From positions 1 to 40,156 of the forward strand of contig MU835305.1 in NCBI GenBank assembly GCA_029204225.1: a stretch of DNA of 40,156 nucleotides, read 5' to 3'. Under the pieces are notes generated by a model that ran no database searches, had not been told where the DNA came from, and worked only from the letters and a program-made list of their open reading frames with translations. The DNA comes from Diphasiastrum complanatum (lineage: Eukaryota; Streptophyta; Lycopodiopsida; Lycopodiales; Lycopodiaceae). Positions 1-8,989 of this stretch are shown piece by piece. The first letter of the stretch is position 1. Each line of letters begins with the position of its first letter. Position numbers and translations under genes: made by a program.

Positions 1-212
1 TGAATTGCTGATGATTAAAGAATTATCAACATATAGAGCTATTATGACATAGCTTGACTCTTTAAGCTTGAGATATACATTTGAGAGTGTGGAGCAAGAA
101 GTAAAATTATGCTGCAACAAGAAGTAACTTATTCTTTCATACCAGGACCTAGGAGCTTGCTTGAGGCCATATAGTGCATTATGCAATTTACATACCAAAT
201 GCTCTCGGCCTT
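1..212 (-). pseudogene. Copia reverse transcriptase, distal half (cut by element 1 and by the window edge)
   Basis: Read on the minus strand from 212 down to 1, one frame stays open and gives the second half of a Ty1/copia reverse transcriptase. It begins EHLVCKLHNALYGLKQAP, the strongly conserved copia block that follows PEG(Y/F), then a WYERI segment. Near the window edge it has LYVDNSLI in the place of the catalytic YVDD box. The second aspartate is therefore Asn, which should kill polymerase activity. The other half lies at 8210-8492. Removing element 1 and one copy of its GCCTT duplication restores the same frame across the junction. RT is inferred from family motifs. The gene continues beyond position 1. 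Confidence 0.85.
208..212. repeat. Target site duplication of element 1, left copy
   Basis: GCCTT directly precedes the TG of the left LTR. The same five bases follow the right LTR at 8205-8209. A 5-bp duplication is what Ty3/gypsy and copia integrases leave. Confidence 0.92.
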
Positions 213-512
213 TGTTGGAGGGTTTGCGGATCCCAAGGCAATTTAACCCTAGTTAATAAGTGAGAGGGATTTGGCACCATGTGTGTGTAAGTCCAACCCG
301 ATGATCACATAGTAATTTGATTAATTAGAATGATAATAAAAGGACTTTAGGCCTTTTTGCGGGACTTTTAATGTCGTAGGGCCTAAATGTCAAGTTAGTG
401 AATAAAGTTGGGTTTCCTCCAATTTGATGGTTCTCACACTTTTTTAAATTTGAATAAAAAGAGAGGCAAGACTAGACCAATAGGATTCAGAGGCCAGGGT
501 CCTCCTCTCTAC

Positions 513-520
513 TATAAAAA
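513..520 (+). promoter_or_regulatory. LTR TATA box
   Basis: TATAAAAA lies after a pyrimidine-rich CCTCCTCTCTAC stretch. It is conserved in every LTR copy in the window (7750-7757 here on plus, 36724-36731 on minus). An AATAAA follows about 45 bp downstream, fitting a short R region. Confidence 0.7.
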
Positions 521-562
521 GGGACCAACTCGAGTTGCTTCTCATGTTCATTTCCTCATTTC

Positions 563-568
563 AATAAA
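563..568 (+). promoter_or_regulatory. LTR polyadenylation signal
   Basis: AATAAA in the 5' LTR, with the equivalent at 7800-7805 in the 3' LTR. It lies downstream of the TATA box, as expected for LTR transcript ends. Confidence 0.55.
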
Positions 569-956
569 GCAGATTGGTTCTCTTTAGAAATGGATTGATG
601 AATGTCCTTGCTTTTTCTCTCTTTTCCTCCATTTCTCATGCTTTCTTTGGCTTTTGCTAATTGTTGGATCTGATTATTTTTGGGATTGCTATTTCTTATG
701 CTTTTTGTGAGAGAGAAAGGGAGACAGAGAAGAGTAAGTTTCTATCATTGTTGCGGATTTAGGGTTAATGGATGTAGTGCTAATGCTTAGTGTTAATGGA
801 TGTTAGTGTTAGATCCTCCATTCATGTTGAAATCTGAACTATACTATCGCTCTCATGGGAACGAACCTCCGCGTGACAACTAACTCCGTCTCTTTGATGC
901 TAGATTGACTAGATCTTGGATTCAGGTTAGGCAAGGAAAGAAACCCACTACAATTT

Positions 957-974
957 TGGCACCGTTGCCGGAGA
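957..974 (+). other. Primer binding site, tRNA-Asp type
   Basis: The 18 bases starting TGGCACCGTTGCC lie four bases after the LTR end. They match the complement of the 3' end of plant tRNA-Asp(GUC), TGGCGCCGTTGCCGGGGA, with two differences. Element 2 has the same site at 36255-36272 with one difference. This type of primer site is common in plant Ty3/gypsy elements such as Athila. Confidence 0.85.
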
Positions 975-2147
975 ACTACGCCAATTTTTCAGTTTGCAAC
1001 ATGTTTGGCTGATGCTTAGCTTGCATTAGGCATCTTGTCGTGGCATGAATAGTGTTAAAACTGCATTGTAGGAATAGTTTGGGATTGATTTTGGTAGATT
1101 TTGAGTGGATTTTCTTGTTTGAAATCTAATTTGATTATTAAACAGAGAAATCTGTTCAGAACACTAATCTTAAGATCCATTTGGATCTGAGATATCAGAG
1201 AAAATAACAAAAATCGGTCAAATCTGTCAAAATTGGTTAAAAAGAGGCAAAAAGCGTCATCAGAGCCCAGAACTTTTTACCCTCTTTTAGAAAACCTTCG
1301 CCGAGTTGCAGACACCTTCAGTTTTGTTCACAAAACCTTCAGTTTGAAGGGCGAAGATTAATTCCCAACAGATTTCCAAAAACATTAGAAAAACCACCAA
1401 AGAATACCAAAAATTATCAAAATCCTAAAAAATAAAGAAAAAGAACCTTGTGCTTAGATGTGATTCAGATCTATCTACTGCCAGGTCGGCGAAGTATAAT
1501 ACCAAAAATAGAAAGGTTTCTAGAGGATCAATTGTCATATTGTCATATTTTTGTCAAAAAAGTCACTTTTTTGCAAAATTACCAGTATTACTCTTGATCC
1601 TTTGCCAGAACCTTCGTCGAGTTTCCAGAACATTCTATTTATATAAAAATACTATTTTTGAATTCGGCAAAGATTTATCTTGATCATATCACAAAAAAAT
1701 CTTGATTTTTACCCTCGTCAAATCACAAAATCTGTATTTTCTTGTGTCAGAAACCTTCGTCCGGTTGTCCATAGTTTTATCTGTGTCAGATCTTCTATCT
1801 GAGAAATCGACGAAGGTTATTTTCCAAAAAATTGCCAAAAAAGTGTTCTGAGAGTTTTTATCCCAAAATAGCACTGTTGAACCTTCGCCGAGCCAACCTT
1901 CGCCAGTCCTATTTTTAGTTTTCGATTTTGCAGATCAAGTCTCTTTCAAAATTTGGATCAGATCTGATATATTCTGAATTGGACTCTGAGAGAATTATCA
2001 TTTTTGAGAAGTATTGATTGATCGAATTTTGGGTAGTTTTTCATTATATAGAATCAGATTCTTGAAAAGTGGAATAGAGCTAGCAGATCTAATCTGAGAT
2101 AGTCTTTGAAAATATCTATATCCAATCACATTATCAATTTGATCTAA
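975..2147 (+). other. Untranslated leader of element 1
   Basis: About 1.2 kb between primer site and gag start. It has no convincing coding frame, and the short open frames here are not conserved in element 2. The word AACCTTCG(C/T)CGAG and variants recur (near 1295, 1610, 1750, 1880 and 1897). Element 2's leader is only about 0.5 kb and lacks most of this stretch. The packaging signal and gag promoter context would be expected here but cannot be pinpointed. Confidence 0.6.
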
Positions 2148-3835
2148 ATGGCTGCCCCTGGAGCTGCCCCTGGAGCTGCTCCTGGAGGTGCTCCACAGGA
2201 GGTCAATCCAATTATTCTTAGAAGAGCACCTCGATTGGATCTACCCAAATATAATGGATTAACAGATCCAGTTCAATTTCTTCATATCTATGCTGAATCC
2301 TGTGAGGTCTATGGTGAGATTTATCCTCAAGATAAACTTAAGTTGTTTCCTATGGCCTTAACAAGCGCAGCACAAGATTGGTACTATAACCAAGATGAAA
2401 CTGAACATACAAATTGGGAGGTTGTTAAACGAGCCCTTATCACACGGTTCAAACCGCGAAAGTTTATGGAAGATCCTTTCCTACTTTTAAGTAAAATTAA
2501 AATGGGAAAGCGGGAAATGGTTCAAGATTACATCGAAAGGGTGAAATGTCTTAGATCTGAATGTGAGCCTGAGTTGATTAATGAAAATGCCATGATTATG
2601 TGGTTTTTGTCAGGTCTACCTAAACGGATCCGACGTGAACTGAAACGCCATAATGAGTACGCACTTTTGCAAAATGCGATGGACGATGCAATTCGGGAGG
2701 AGGATGAAGATTCAGATGATGAGCCGAATGTCAGTATGTTGTCTTATACAGCAGGACAGACTACTGCGACATCCACCACTATTGCATCAACGAATGCCAA
2801 TGCTATTGCAGAAATGATGCTCAATGAGTTCGAGAAACTTGGAAAGACCCAGCAGAAACAAATGGAAAAGTTGCAGTTGCAATTTGATGAGAAGATCAAA
2901 GCATTGGAAAACTTTCACGGAGAAGCGAACAAGGAACCTGAGAAGTTTGCAAAGACTTTTCCTACCAGGGAAAATGTCTGGTGTTCTATTTGTAGAGGAA
3001 ATCACACAGTGAATGAGTGTCCTCAATTGAAAAAATGAATGGAAATTTTTGTGTTTGCCATCTATGTAATTCACCTGACCATGAGACTGCTTTTTGCAAC
3101 TTCGATTCAGCAACGGTATGCCCAGATGGGATATCGAGATCCACAGTATGGAGGCAATCCAGCAGCAAGACTACGACAATCTACTCTTGGATACCCGGAG
3201 CGTCTAGCCTTGTCTGCCCCACCAAAGCACTCCGCTCCTCCTGCCAATTTGATGGAACCAGAACCTTACAAAAGTGCTAAGTAATGGAGCTATGGTAATG
3301 ATCAGGAAGGTGGTTATTCAGAACAGTATGCCATTTATGATGCCGCTCAACAACAAGCCTCGAGAAGGGCCAGAGCACCACTTGGATGCTTTGCATGTGG
3401 AAAAAATCATAGAGTTGCAGAATGCCCAAATAAAGAAAAATTTATACCATTATGTCGTGATTGTGGATATGGGCATTGCTATAAAGACTGTCCAGCAAGA
3501 CTCAAGCCACCACCAGCTACAGCACCTGTAAATTTGATAACAATCAAGCAAGGATCGGAAGCGCATGATAAACCAAGTGCACCCTTGATGGTGGTCACCA
3601 GAGCACAAAAGCAAAAAGAACCAGTAGTGGATTCAGTACTTGCTGATTCTATACCATTGAACGATACACCAACAGCATCGGAAGTTTATCCAAATCTTAA
3701 TGCAAAAAAATGAAGATATCAAGATATGAGACAGTGGATTAAGCATCTGCAAGAAGAAGAGGAACTTGAAGCTGCTAAAGTAACAACTGAAGTTCGGTCT
3801 TCACCATTGTAGCCTTCAAGAAATTTACGTACGGA
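2148..3835 (+). pseudogene. gag: Gag polyprotein of element 1, broken
   Basis: The ATG at 2148 opens a 296-residue frame. An alanine/proline/glycine start is followed by a retrotransposon Gag domain (PF03732 type) with DWYYNQDET and the block LITRFKPRKF about residues 70-130, then a coiled stretch, then a zinc knuckle CSICRGNHTVNEC. A TGA at 3036-3038 stops it. Element 2 has CAA at this codon, so the stop is a mutation and not a programmed site. Past it, a second knuckle (CHLC..H..C) is followed by a net 11-base deletion near 3103 that shifts frame, a stop at 3282, then two more knuckles, CFACGKNHRVAEC and CRDCGYGHCYKDC. Gag would form the particle and bind RNA. Three of the four knuckles have three residues rather than four between second Cys and His. 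Confidence 0.85.
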
Positions 3836-3836
3836 G

Positions 3837-5169
3837 ATGAATGATCAATTACATCATCACGAAGAACCCTTCAAGATGACGGAACCGGAAGCACCGCATA
3901 CAAAATTACTCATGAATATTTTGTCTAGCAAGATCAATATCTCATTGGGAGAGCTCCTAAAGTTGGTGCCAAAAGCAAAAGAAGTCTTACCGCAAAAGTT
4001 AGCCCAAGAAGAATCAGAAAACCATCAGGAGCCGCTCTTTTGTGCTGGATTTGAAGAATCTAACGATGTACTACATGTTGGAGTAGCTTGGGAAAGTGAA
4101 CAAAAGAATATCACTCTGCCAATACAACATAGACAATTTTCTAAAGAAGCAGCCGTGATAGATGGCGGTTCAGGAGTTAACCTGATTTCTACAAAGCTAT
4201 GTACAAAATGGGGTCTTACAAAGATTAAGCCTGCTACTTTTGCTATTAAGCTAGTTGATCAAACGACAGTTCATCCACGAGGAATGGTGGAAGATATATC
4301 TATCAAAAATTGTCGGAGTACAGTTCGTCATTACTTTCGTCGTGATGGACTTACCAGAAGCACCAAATGTCTACCGAGTTCTCTTAGGACATCCATGGTT
4401 ACGAGTTGCGCAAGTAATTCATAATTGGGGTACCGGCAAAATCACTTTTGAAAATCGTGAACGTGCAGTTAAAATTGATCCTACGACTTGGACTGTCAAG
4501 CCAGTGGTTCAAAAAGCGGATGACGATTCATCAACAACGGATCACACTTGTGATCAACCAGAGAAAAAATTGGGAGTTCACTACGATTCTCAAACGGATA
4601 CTGTCAATTGGAACGAAGCTCTTGCAACAATTGATTGTACAGCAGGATATATGTGTCAACAAGATATTCAATCAGAGATGGGCGAGATTTCCTTGTTAGA
4701 TCAAACTTTGGATACACCAATTGTGTTTCCACTAAATGTGCTAAATGTAGCCAGAATATCAACGGAACCTATACCATATCCAATTGAGGATGATCTCATA
4801 CCAATGAGCCATGCCTTAACTTATGATGGCAATGCCAAACTTACGGATGAACAGATTCTACATCATATGGATCCGACCAGATTTGGAGTGCGTAATGTTC
4901 CTAATGAACCAACAATCAAATTGCCCAAAGCAGTTATATTGAAGGGAGACAGGATGACAGGTTCGATGACGAAGAAACAAGCAAAGCAACAATATAATAC
5001 GGTCCTGAAATGGGAAAATCCCCCTCAAAAGATTGATTTAAAAGAAGTGCCACCTCTATTGGATAAAGACAAAGGAAAAGTCAAGAATGATTCTTTAAGT
5101 CAGATCTCTAGCAAAACATCATCGTCTAGGTACCTAAGAAGAAAGCTGGCTCTCTATTGTCCCTCTTAG
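3837..5169 (+). pseudogene. Retropepsin-like aspartic protease region of element 1
   Basis: An open frame at 3837-4424 contains AVIDGGSGVNLIS, the D-[ST/G]-G active-site block of plant Ty3/gypsy-type retropepsins. One extra A in an A-run near 4308 shifts the frame. The protein continues at 4315-5169 with VMDLPEAPNVYRVLLGHPWL, the (I/L)LGxPWL block that closes these proteases. Residues after that (GTGKITFENRERAV and on) have no known catalytic motif. Element 2 encodes the same chain, with its own breaks, at 33412-32267. The protease should cut the Gag polyprotein. No RT follows, whereas in full elements RT begins directly here. Confidence 0.8.
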
Positions 5170-7396
5170 CCGCTTCTCACTTAGAAAACAGAATCCATGG
5201 CTTCCACCTGGATTCTGTGCTTTCAGTTTACGAAGAAGCACTAGCCGAGTCATCTCACCAGGCCTCAAGTTCTCATAGTCGTCGTCATCCACGCAGCGAG
5301 ATCGTAATTTCTGACTCGCCTTCCGTGTCACGACGTCGTACTAGGCATACCTCGTCAGCTGTGCTTCCACCCCCTGCTGTTGTTTGCACTGAACTTCCCA
5401 TTCCCCTCGCCTATGATGCTTTCCTCGCCTCTGCTCTCATACAAGGACAGTCTGTGACCATTTGGCCTACCATTCCCATCACAGCTGCCCAGGCCGCCTC
5501 ACCCCCGCACACCAAAGCAACCTCACCCAACACACAGTTCTTCATGGATATGTTCGATGATTCCGACCCCCTTGGGGCCACCAAAATCTTTGAAATGCCC
5601 CAAAGCCCAGCACCCTTTGAACCCCAATCCCCTGGAAGAGGATTCGGACATATCCATGAAGCTACTGTTGGTGTCGAAGATGCCAGTCAGCAACCACCCA
5701 CACAAGGTAGCCCAGCCACACTTCGGGTCGACACAGCTGTCAAGTCACCAAAGCAGTTCGACGCCACGGTGCCTGAAGGGTTTGAAGACCAGGATATTTT
5801 TGAAGAAGAAGAGACTGTGGCACCTACTCCATGCCTACCACGGACAGTACCATCAGGGTCTCCTGTTGTTGCCACCTCCATGACTGTCAATTCTGGTGAT
5901 GCTCTCGGGTTAGTTTCAAGCCTTGGGCAAGTGATCCAGTCTATGCTGGATAAAAAAAAAGAAATGGAACAGAGGATCTCTGTTCCAGCTGGATCGAGAG
6001 GTGAAGATAGCCAAGCAGCATGAAGAAAAGGCTGAAAGCAAAAAGACATTGGCCCAGCAACAAGCTGATTGCTTGGAAACCTACATCAGCTCCCTGCAAA
6101 ATGCCCTAACAACCGCACAGGATCAGGTAGATAAGGCAGTGCAAGATGCCAAGCAATAGGTGCAGCTACTGAAGGGGCAATTACAAATGGCCGAACAAGA
6201 TGGCACACGGCTTCAAGGTGAATTGGATGCGACCACCCTTGAGCGTGATGCGTATCTGCAAACACAAATACCCGATCATCCGTTCACACCAACGGAGATT
6301 GCATATTTGTTCAAGAAAGTGGAAACATACAAAGTGGCCCTTCAAGAATGCCAAGGCCGCTTTGATAGGTTCAAAGGAGCAGCTCCAACCGAGTTGGAAA
6401 AGACAAAAAAGACCATCAACGCCTATGAAAAATTCGTCGTTCAAGTGTTGGAAGCCGGACCACAAATCCTTGTCCCGGTCATGCCGCAATTCTCCCCTTC
6501 GTGCCAAGAAGCTGTACAGATGGATACAGGGGTTGATTTGAGCATGGACCAGGGGGGAGCTCCAGATCTAGCAGATCAACGGCCAACTATACCGGCAGTA
6601 CAAGCGGGTCCATCCTCATCAAGAACAAGCCATTTATTCAGAAGGCCCATCAGCGTCGAGGACCAAATCCAGACCTTCTTAAAGCAACATCCACATGAGT
6701 CCTCGCGTGGTGGATGGGTTCTCAAATTTAAGACCTCCGAGATCGAGGCCGGCAAAGAATTGGACAAAATACCTGCACTAGGAGAGCAGCCGGCATGGAG
6801 AATCACGGTTTTTGAGAAAAGTCTGGAATCAATTAGGAGTTACGTCGCCAGCCCTCGCCAGTTGCGGGTAGATCCTTATTACGTGCCAATGTCGTGAAGA
6901 CAAAAATGGAAAGATTTGGGATTGGCTATGGATAAAATCACCATCCATATGCCCAATTGGCCAATCGTCCACCAGTCTTACAGCTGGAATATTTCAGTGG
7001 ATTTCCACCGGGCCTTACAGGCATATCAGAGAGAGTATGTCCACTCTCCGGATCCAATGGTGCGACAATTGCAAAAGATCTAACTCTGTTGGCGTCAGTG
7101 GCAACCAAATGGGACGATTGCCTTTCTACCCTGGCATTTGATCCAATAAGCCGATGGCCTCACAGCAAATCAAAGATCAGCTGCCGATTGCTCGACCGTA
7201 TTTCCGTGTGGCTATGATGGGAGACTCTTGGGAATCCCGCTTCACCTCATGGACAACTTCCAAGTGGATTGTCGGAGCCCACCATTGTTTCCTGCCGCAT
7301 AATTTGGATTTCAATACTACACGCCTTGACTTTATGGAGAAGGTGCAATATCATTTAATTGAGATTCGACGTGAAGCCAATAAAAGTCTCCAATAA
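5157..7396 (+). pseudogene. Unrecognised ORF2 replacing pol in element 1
   Basis: About 745 codons, now in three frames. Part one (5157-6023) is rich in Ser and Pro with acidic patches. Part two (frame from about 5985 through 6897) is a heptad-rich coiled coil from AKQHEEKAESKKTLAQQQA through QMAEQDGTRLQGELD and ERDAYLQ, with a stop at 6157. It is followed by a conserved block with GGWVLKFKTSEIEAGKELD and SIRSYVASPRQLRVDPYY. After a stop at 6895 come YSWNISVDFHRALQAYQREY and, after a frame change near 7070-7150, WIVGAHHCFLPHNLDFNTT, ending at 7396. Parts two and three are also coded by element 2 (31815-30650, minus) with matching residues. I recognise no family. No RT, RNase H or integrase motif is present. 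The frame is probably an acquired gene or an unusual structural protein. Confidence 0.6.
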
Positions 7397-7423
7397 CTGC
7401 ATATTGCAGGTGTCGTGAGACCG

Positions 7424-7445
7424 CCACCAATTTTGGTGGGGGATA
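7424..7445 (+). other. Hairpin and polypurine tract before the 3' LTR
   Basis: CCACCAATTTTGGTGG (7424-7439) is a perfect inverted repeat running into GGTGGGGGATA just before the LTR. The purine run would prime plus-strand synthesis. Element 2 keeps both (30541-30557), with a changed loop. Confidence 0.7.
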
Positions 7446-7446
7446 C

Positions 7447-8204
7447 TGTTGGAGGGTTTGCGGATCCCAAGGAAACCCTAACCCTAGTTAATAAGTGAGA
7501 GGGATTTGGCACCCTGTGTGTGTAAGTCCAACCCAATGATCGCATAGTTATTTGATTAATTAGAATGATAATAAAAGGACTTTAGGCCTTTTTGCAGGAC
7601 TTTTAATGTCGCAGGGCCTAAATGTCAAGTTAGTGAATAAAGTTGGGTTTCCCTCCAATTTTGATGGTTCTCACACTTTTCTAAATTTGAATAAAAAGAG
7701 AGGCAAGACTAGACCAATAGGATTCAGAGGCTACGATCCTCCTCTCTACTATAAAAAGGGACCAACTCCAGTTGCTCCTCATGTTCATTTCCTCATTTTA
7801 ATAAAGCAAACTGGTTCTCTTTAGAAATGGATTGATGAATGTCCTTGCTTTTCCTCTCTTTTCCTCCATTTCTCATGCTTTCTTTGGATTTTGCTAATTG
7901 TTGGATCTGATCATTATTGGGATTGCTATTTCTTATGCTTTTTGTGAGAGAGAAAGGGAGAGAGAGAAGAGTAAGTTTCTATCATTGTTGTGGATTTAGG
8001 GTTAATGGAAGTAGGGTTAGTGGATGTAGTGTTAATGCTTAGTGTTAATGGATGTTAGTGTTAGATCCTCCATTCATGTTGAAATCTGAACTATACTATC
8101 GCTTTTATGGGAATGAACCTCCGCGTAACAACTAACTCCGTCTCTTTGATGCTAGATTGACTAGATCTTGGATTCAGGTTAGGCAAGGAAAGAAACCCAC
8201 TACA
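7447..8204 (+). repeat. 3' LTR of element 1
   Basis: 758 bp, TGTTGGAG to CTACA, colinear with 213-952. TATA box at 7750-7757 and AATAAA at 7800-7805. Confidence 0.93.
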
Positions 8205-8209
8205 GCCTT
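8205..8209. repeat. Target site duplication of element 1, right copy
   Basis: GCCTT, identical to 208-212. Confidence 0.92.
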
Positions 8210-8492
8210 GAAGGTCGTAACCTTCTGGTTGATAAATGAATATTTCTTCTTGTATGTATCCATGAAGGAATGTTGTCTGGACGTCCATTTGGTGAATATC
8301 CAGATCTTCTACAGCAGCTATAGCCAACAAGGTATGAATAGAATGATGGTTTAGCACTGGACTGAAGGTGTCAGTGTAATTTATTCCATAAACTTGCTCA
8401 AATCCCTTAACCACTAATCGAGCTTTCCATTTGGATTTTGATCCATCTGGCTTAAGCTTTAGCTTGAAGATCCACTTAGAACACTGTCTCAA
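8210..8492 (-). pseudogene. Copia reverse transcriptase, proximal half
   Basis: On the minus strand from 8492 the frame reads SKWIFKLKLKPDGS, KARLVVKGFEQ, YTDTFSPVLNHHSIHTLLA, LDIHQMDVQTTFLHG and IYQPEGYDL, the ordered blocks of copia RT palm and fingers. The first catalytic Asp (QMDV) is present. The chain resumes at 212 on the other side of element 1. Upstream of 8492 the homology ends abruptly, so protease, integrase and the RT start are missing. It belongs to the same gene as 1-212. Confidence 0.88.
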
Positions 8493-8880
8493 TTAATTTT
8501 GGACTTTCTTAAAAGTTTTGGACTATTTTTGGAATGTGGCAGCCTCCCGAAAAAAAAATGATTTTTTTTTCTCAAAAAAATCTTTTTTTCTCTTCTTTTA
8601 ATTTTTTTATTTTTTTTTTAGTATGGAAGGCTCCTCCCATCACAACGGGTGGACACCTCCCACACACCTTTAACATATATATCATAATATATACAACAAT
8701 TTGTGTATATGCATGAGGTGAGAGGATGTATGGGGGTGTGCACCCATACATCCTCTTTTGACACAATTTGTAATTGTAAGTTTTTTTTTCTATGAAGAGG
8801 GTGCATCCTCCCATGTATATGTACATTTCATGTACATTGAGGGGTCGACCTATAAAAGATTTCCCCCCTCCCCCATAAAA

Positions 8881-8884
<4 letters not shown>
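8493..8884. other. A/T-rich spacer with a hairpin
   Basis: No coding frame I can support. A- and T-runs at 8549-8620. A strong inverted repeat lies at 8721-8756. Confidence 0.5.
8721..8756. repeat. Inverted repeat, 13-16 bp arms
   Basis: GAGGATGTATGGG at 8722-8734 pairs perfectly with CCCATACATCCTC at 8743-8755. The arms extend to about 16 bp if two extra G are bulged. It could be a remnant terminus of a small transposon or a transcript hairpin. Confidence 0.75.

Positions 8885-8969
<85 letters not shown>
8885..8969. repeat. (TC)27(AC)15 compound microsatellite
   Basis: TC dinucleotides at 8885-8938 followed by AC at 8939-8969. The open frames through it on both strands (Arg-Glu, Ser-Leu or Thr-His runs) are artefacts of the repeat. 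Confidence 0.97.
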
Positions 8970-8971
<2 letters not shown>

Positions 8972-8989
8972 CTAATAGCATGGGCAACA

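Larger units (their letters stand above)
213..952 (+). repeat. 5' LTR of element 1
   Basis: 740 bp, beginning TGTTGGAG and ending CTACA. It is matched along its whole length by 7447-8204 and, in reverse, by 36277-37036. It carries a TATA box (513-520) and an AATAAA signal (563-568), so U3, R and U5 can be placed. It is 18 bp shorter than the 3' LTR because the latter has one extra short repeat unit in the GGTTAATGGATGTAG-like stretch. Confidence 0.93.
213..8204 (+). mobile_element. Element 1: LTR retrotransposon with gag and protease but no RT or integrase
   Basis: A complete LTR element of about 8 kb with LTRs at 213-952 and 7447-8204, a tRNA-Asp primer site, a polypurine tract and a perfect GCCTT target duplication. 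The body codes, in order, for Gag with zinc knuckles, an aspartic protease, and an unrecognised long frame where pol would be. I searched the body for reverse transcriptase, RNase H and integrase motifs (YxDD, HHCC, DDE) and found none. The two LTRs show about thirty differences by eye, roughly 4%, so insertion is not very recent. Gag and protease are broken by stops and frameshifts. It is non-autonomous in structure, comparable to TR-GAG or LARD elements, with Ty3/gypsy-like Gag. It sits inside a Copia RT gene. Confidence 0.9.

Noticed and set aside
3036-3038. TGA at the end of the first Gag frame as a programmed readthrough site.
   Set aside because: Element 2 has a CAA codon here and an unbroken frame through the second knuckle.
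2148-5169. Endogenous pararetrovirus, because of the zinc knuckles and protease.
   Set aside because: Paired LTRs, a tRNA-Asp primer site beside the LTR, a polypurine tract and a 5-bp target duplication show an LTR retrotransposon. No movement protein or RT is seen.
8534-8716. 60-codon frame on the plus strand.
   Set aside because: Phe/Phe/Lys-rich translation of A- and T-runs without any support.
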